From Chloroflexota bacterium (GTDB lineage Bacteria; Chloroflexota; Anaerolineae; Anaerolineales; UBA4823), in contig JAKOUW010000136.1 of the NCBI GenBank assembly GCA_029782365.1, positions 62,001 to 126,000 on the forward strand: a stretch of DNA of 64,000 bases, read 5' to 3'. Positions 63,184 to 64,000 of this stretch are shown one piece after another (position 1 is the first letter of the stretch; each line of letters starts with the position of its first letter). The notes below the pieces were generated by a model. The model searched no databases and had not been told where the DNA came from. It worked only from the letters and a program-made list of their open reading frames with translations. The position numbers and the translations under genes were made by a program.

Positions 63184-64000
63184 ATGTTGATGCGCCGCTG
63201 GCCGGCAGTTGGCTTGTTGTGGCTGGCCGTAGCGGCCGCGTTGACAGTCTTGGCCGGCTGTATTCAAGGTATAACGGAGGCGCCATCGCCGGGCAGCTTC
63301 ACACCCACCTCCATCAACCCAGCCAGCCTGGTTTTGCCGCCTGCTACGGGGACGCTCACGCCAACGCTTCCTTCTGCCCTGGTCTTGAAATTCTGGCTTC
63401 CCAAGCAGCTCGATCCGTCGTCTGGAGAACCAGCCGGCAATATATTGCGCACCCGCCTTGAACAATTCTTGCGCGCCAATCCTGGCGTCGAGCTAGATAT
63501 TCGTTTGAAAGCTGAAAATGGCCCTGGTGGTTTGCTCGACAGCCTGGCTTCAGCCAGTGCCGCCGCGCCGCAAGCCCTACCGCATCTGGTGATCATGCCG
63601 CGCGCCGTGCTTGGGCCGGCCGCCTTGAAAGGCTATATCCGCTCATTGGACGGGCAAACCAGCCTGGTCGGCGCTCCAGATTGGTACCCCTATGCCCGCG
63701 ACCTGGGACGTATCCAGCAAAGCACATTTGGGCTGCCGTTAGCGGGCGATGCGCTGGTGATGGCATACCTGCCAGATGCTATCAACCAACCACCTAAAGA
63801 CTGGGCGCAAACACTGGCAATCAGCGCGACACTGGCTTTTCCAGCGGCAGACCCCTCAGGGCTGTTCACCCTGGCCCAATACCAGGCCGCTGGAGGACGG
63901 ATTCAAGATGACCAGGGGCGACCGATTCTCGATGAAGATGTGCTTGTCAATGTGCTGGCATTTTTCCAGCAAGCAAACCAGAACGGGCGCGTGCCAGCCT
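63184..64000 (+). CDS. Extracellular solute-binding lipoprotein, 5' part (runs off the right edge)
   Basis: Begins MLMRRWPAVGLLWLAVAAAL and continues TVLAGC, a lipoprotein signal peptide with the Cys at residue 25. After a Pro/Thr-rich linker, FWLPKQLDPSSGEPAGNILRTRLEQFLRANPGVELDIR resembles the start of ABC-type sugar-binding proteins (family 1). LPHLVIMPRAVLGPAAL and GLPLAGDALVMAYLPD continue the fold. 272 codons are visible with no stop. GGAG lies upstream of the ATG. Confidence 0.82.
   Translation, partial: MLMRRWPAVGLLWLAVAAALTVLAGCIQGITEAPSPGSFTPTSINPASLVLPPATGTLTPTLPSALVLKFWLPKQLDPSSGEPAGNILRTRLEQFLRANPGVELDIRLKAENGPGGLLDSLASASAAAPQALPHLVIMPRAVLGPAALKGYIRSLDGQTSLVGAPDWYPYARDLGRIQQSTFGLPLAGDALVMAYLPDAINQPPKDWAQTLAISATLAFPAADPSGLFTLAQYQAAGGRIQDDQGRPILDEDVLVNVLAFFQQANQNGRVPA

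Overview
The window looks like a chromosomal segment of a Chloroflexota bacterium, most likely class Anaerolineae. This is an inference from gene content: many GT-C family glycosyltransferases, Thr/Pro-rich anchored proteins, an SdhCDAB/cytochrome bc respiratory divergon, tandem M42 peptidases and Chloroflexota-style housekeeping genes. No marker search was possible. No plasmid, phage, insertion-sequence or CRISPR hallmarks are visible.

Layout. 0-8 kb: start of a HAD hydrolase (minus), tRNA-Arg(CCU), then a minus-strand succinate dehydrogenase operon (sdhC-sdhD-sdhA-sdhB) divergent from a bc-type quinol oxidase operon (Rieske, cytochrome b, and a subunit IV fused to two c-type heme domains). 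The shared spacer carries two interlocked perfect inverted repeats. A secreted protein with four DUF5666-like repeats follows. 8-10.6 kb: arginase, a LysM protein, YchF, and tRNA-Leu(CAA) with a clear promoter. 10.8-29.7 kb: an accessory envelope/glycan region, AT-rich at both ends. It holds eight multispanning GT-C-like proteins, a GT2 polyprenyl-phosphate sugar synthase, a methyltransferase, a 1290-residue secreted FN3-like repeat protein, and an ArsR-family regulator with an MFS exporter.

29.7-30.2 kb is an intergenic stretch with three perfect and three near-perfect DnaA boxes. It is followed by a GC-rich spacer and an AT-rich element resembling the DnaA-trio unwinding region: a candidate oriC with no dnaA gene in the window. 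A perfect parS site (TGTTTCACGTGAAACA) 11 kb away at 41.09 kb supports an origin-proximal location.

30.2-36.3 kb, minus strand: mutS2, metG, a primary sigma factor and a YceD (DUF177) protein. metG is preceded by its own promoter, a 27-codon Met-containing leader ORF and an intrinsic terminator, arranged as a transcription attenuator. 36.5-43.6 kb, plus strand: rdgB, a NarL-type histidine kinase, an alpha/beta hydrolase, a deoxynucleoside kinase, a nucleotidyltransferase, the parS site, and a frameshifted Rph/PEP-synthase-like gene. 43.7-45.5 kb: a YtrA-type GntR regulator, a lipoprotein and a stomatin-like protein, with an 8-bp-phased ATTGTA repeat in the promoter. 45.7-64 kb: pdxS-pdxT, a GNAT-like protein, a Ycf45/R3H ATPase, tmk, an FmdB zinc-ribbon protein, gmk, two enoyl-CoA hydratases, an M23 peptidase, an SDR, an AAC(3)-like acetyltransferase, greA-lysS with a terminator just before lysS, a PIG-L deacetylase, a T/P-rich anchored protein, three tandem M42 aminopeptidases, and the 5' part of a solute-binding lipoprotein.

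Functional view. Succinate dehydrogenase feeds quinol to the bc complex. The GT2 enzyme could make the lipid-linked sugar used by the neighbouring GT-C enzymes, which may glycosylate surface material such as the FN3 protein. The oriC/parS signals place the window next to the replication origin.
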